In this document: one piece after another, positions 4,530 through 5,089 of the stretch | Position numbering within the stretch: position 1 is the first letter of the stretch | How the letters are laid out: each line of letters starts with the position of its first letter | Source: JBJTIF01 sp046094825 | GTDB lineage: Bacteria > Actinomycetota > UBA4738 > HRBIN12 | Length of the DNA stretch: 5,089 nt | Assembly: GCA_046094825.1 (NCBI GenBank) | Contig: JBJTIF010000088.1 | Location: 1 to 5,089, forward strand | Direction of reading: 5' to 3' | Position numbers and translations under genes: made by a program | Notes under the pieces: generated by a model | The model's input: the letters and a program-made list of their open reading frames with translations, nothing else | What the model was told of the DNA's origin: nothing | Database searches by the model: none

Positions 4530-5089
4530 ATGGACACGTTCTTCGGACTGCCGGCGCACCCGCTCCTCGTGCACGGCGTGACCGTCCTGCTGCCGCTCGC
4601 CGCGATCGGCGCGGTCGTCATCGCGTTCTCGCCGGTCTGGCGCGAGCGGATCGGTTGGCTCGTCGTGGGGTTCGCGGGCATCAGCCTGGTCCTCACGTAC
4701 CTCGCGAAGGAATCCGGCGAGGCGCTCGAGGAGTACATCGAGGAGACGGAGGGCATCTCCGACGTCCTCCACCGGCACACGGAGCTCGGGGACGTCTTCC
4801 TCTTCTGGGCGATCCCGCTGTTCGTCGTCGTGCTGGGCTTCATGCTCTACACGCGCTACCGCAAGCAGCACGGGATGCCCGAGCTCACCCTCGGCAGTCC
4901 CCTCGCGCTCGCGCTCGTCGGCCTCGTCCTCGTCGCATCCGCCGCGACGACGTACAAGGTGATCGAGGTCGGCCACAGCGGGGCGAAGGCCGTGTGGGAA
5001 GAGGTCGACGTCACCCGCCTCGGCGAGTACGAGGAGGAGGAAGAGGGCGAGGAGTACGGAGAGGGCACCGAGGAGGGCGAAGCGCTCGC
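4530..5089 (+). CDS. DUF2231-family four-helix membrane protein, 3' end outside the window
   Basis: The frame is open from ATG 4530 to the right edge: 186 full codons and no stop. The N-terminus FFGLPAHPLLVHG matches the start of DUF2231 (PF09990) membrane proteins. Hydrophobic segments at about 11-33, 41-58, 88-107 and 125-146 predict four transmembrane helices. An acidic loop (residues 61-78) lies between helices 2 and 3. HRHTELGD (81-88) precedes helix 3, and GHSGAKAVW (148-156) follows helix 4, as in related proteins. His10, His15, His83 and His149 sit near membrane ends and could bind a metal or heme; this is inference. From about residue 166 the tail is almost all Glu and Gly with some Tyr. 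It is divergent from metF across a 180-bp region with repeats. The family function is not established. The coding call is supported by the strong ribosome binding site and family motifs. Confidence 0.88.
   Translation, partial: MDTFFGLPAHPLLVHGVTVLLPLAAIGAVVIAFSPVWRERIGWLVVGFAGISLVLTYLAKESGEALEEYIEETEGISDVLHRHTELGDVFLFWAIPLFVVVLGFMLYTRYRKQHGMPELTLGSPLALALVGLVLVASAATTYKVIEVGHSGAKAVWEEVDVTRLGEYEEEEEGEEYGEGTEEGEAL

Noticed and set aside
4346..4976. Two minus-strand frames (4346-4843 and 4416-4976) antisense to the DUF2231 gene
   Set aside because: Their composition is low-complexity, and they oppose a gene with a near-ideal ribosome binding site, family motifs and four predicted membrane helices.

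Overview
This window comes from a high-GC bacterium (about 70% GC by eye), most likely an actinomycetote. Third codon positions are almost all G or C, GTG starts predominate (only one of the five genes starts with ATG), and genes are packed tightly. No marker here fixes the class.

Layout, left to right. Two small secreted-protein genes are read away from each other at the left edge. One is cut off by the window edge (minus strand, start codon at 54). The other is complete (plus strand, 155-532). Their first 60 bases are almost identical, so they form a large inverted repeat around an 88-bp spacer that contains a perfect 12-bp hairpin. The complete gene ends 6 bp from the end of a three-gene minus-strand operon at 4349-539. 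In transcription order the operon is metF (5,10-methylenetetrahydrofolate reductase), a DUF885-family zinc metallopeptidase-like protein, and a YcaQ/AlkX-type winged-helix DNA glycosylase. Both junctions are 4-bp GTGA stop/start overlaps. A 180-bp divergent intergenic region (4350-4529) follows, with a 14-bp near-perfect direct repeat at a 22-bp period and an inverted copy of its core. It is followed by a plus-strand DUF2231 membrane-protein gene that runs off the right edge.

Functionally, metF makes 5-methyltetrahydrofolate for methionine synthesis. The DUF885 protein looks like a cytoplasmic zinc peptidase. The third protein resembles glycosylases that remove alkylated bases and unhook DNA interstrand crosslinks. 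No established pathway joins the three; the operon shows that they are co-transcribed, not what links them. No mobile element, CRISPR array, tRNA or rRNA was seen. The points most worth following up are the inverted-repeat pair of secreted-protein starts, the repeats between metF and the DUF2231 gene, the Bacteroidetes-like character of the MetF, and the stem-loop that places the last GTGA overlap in its loop.
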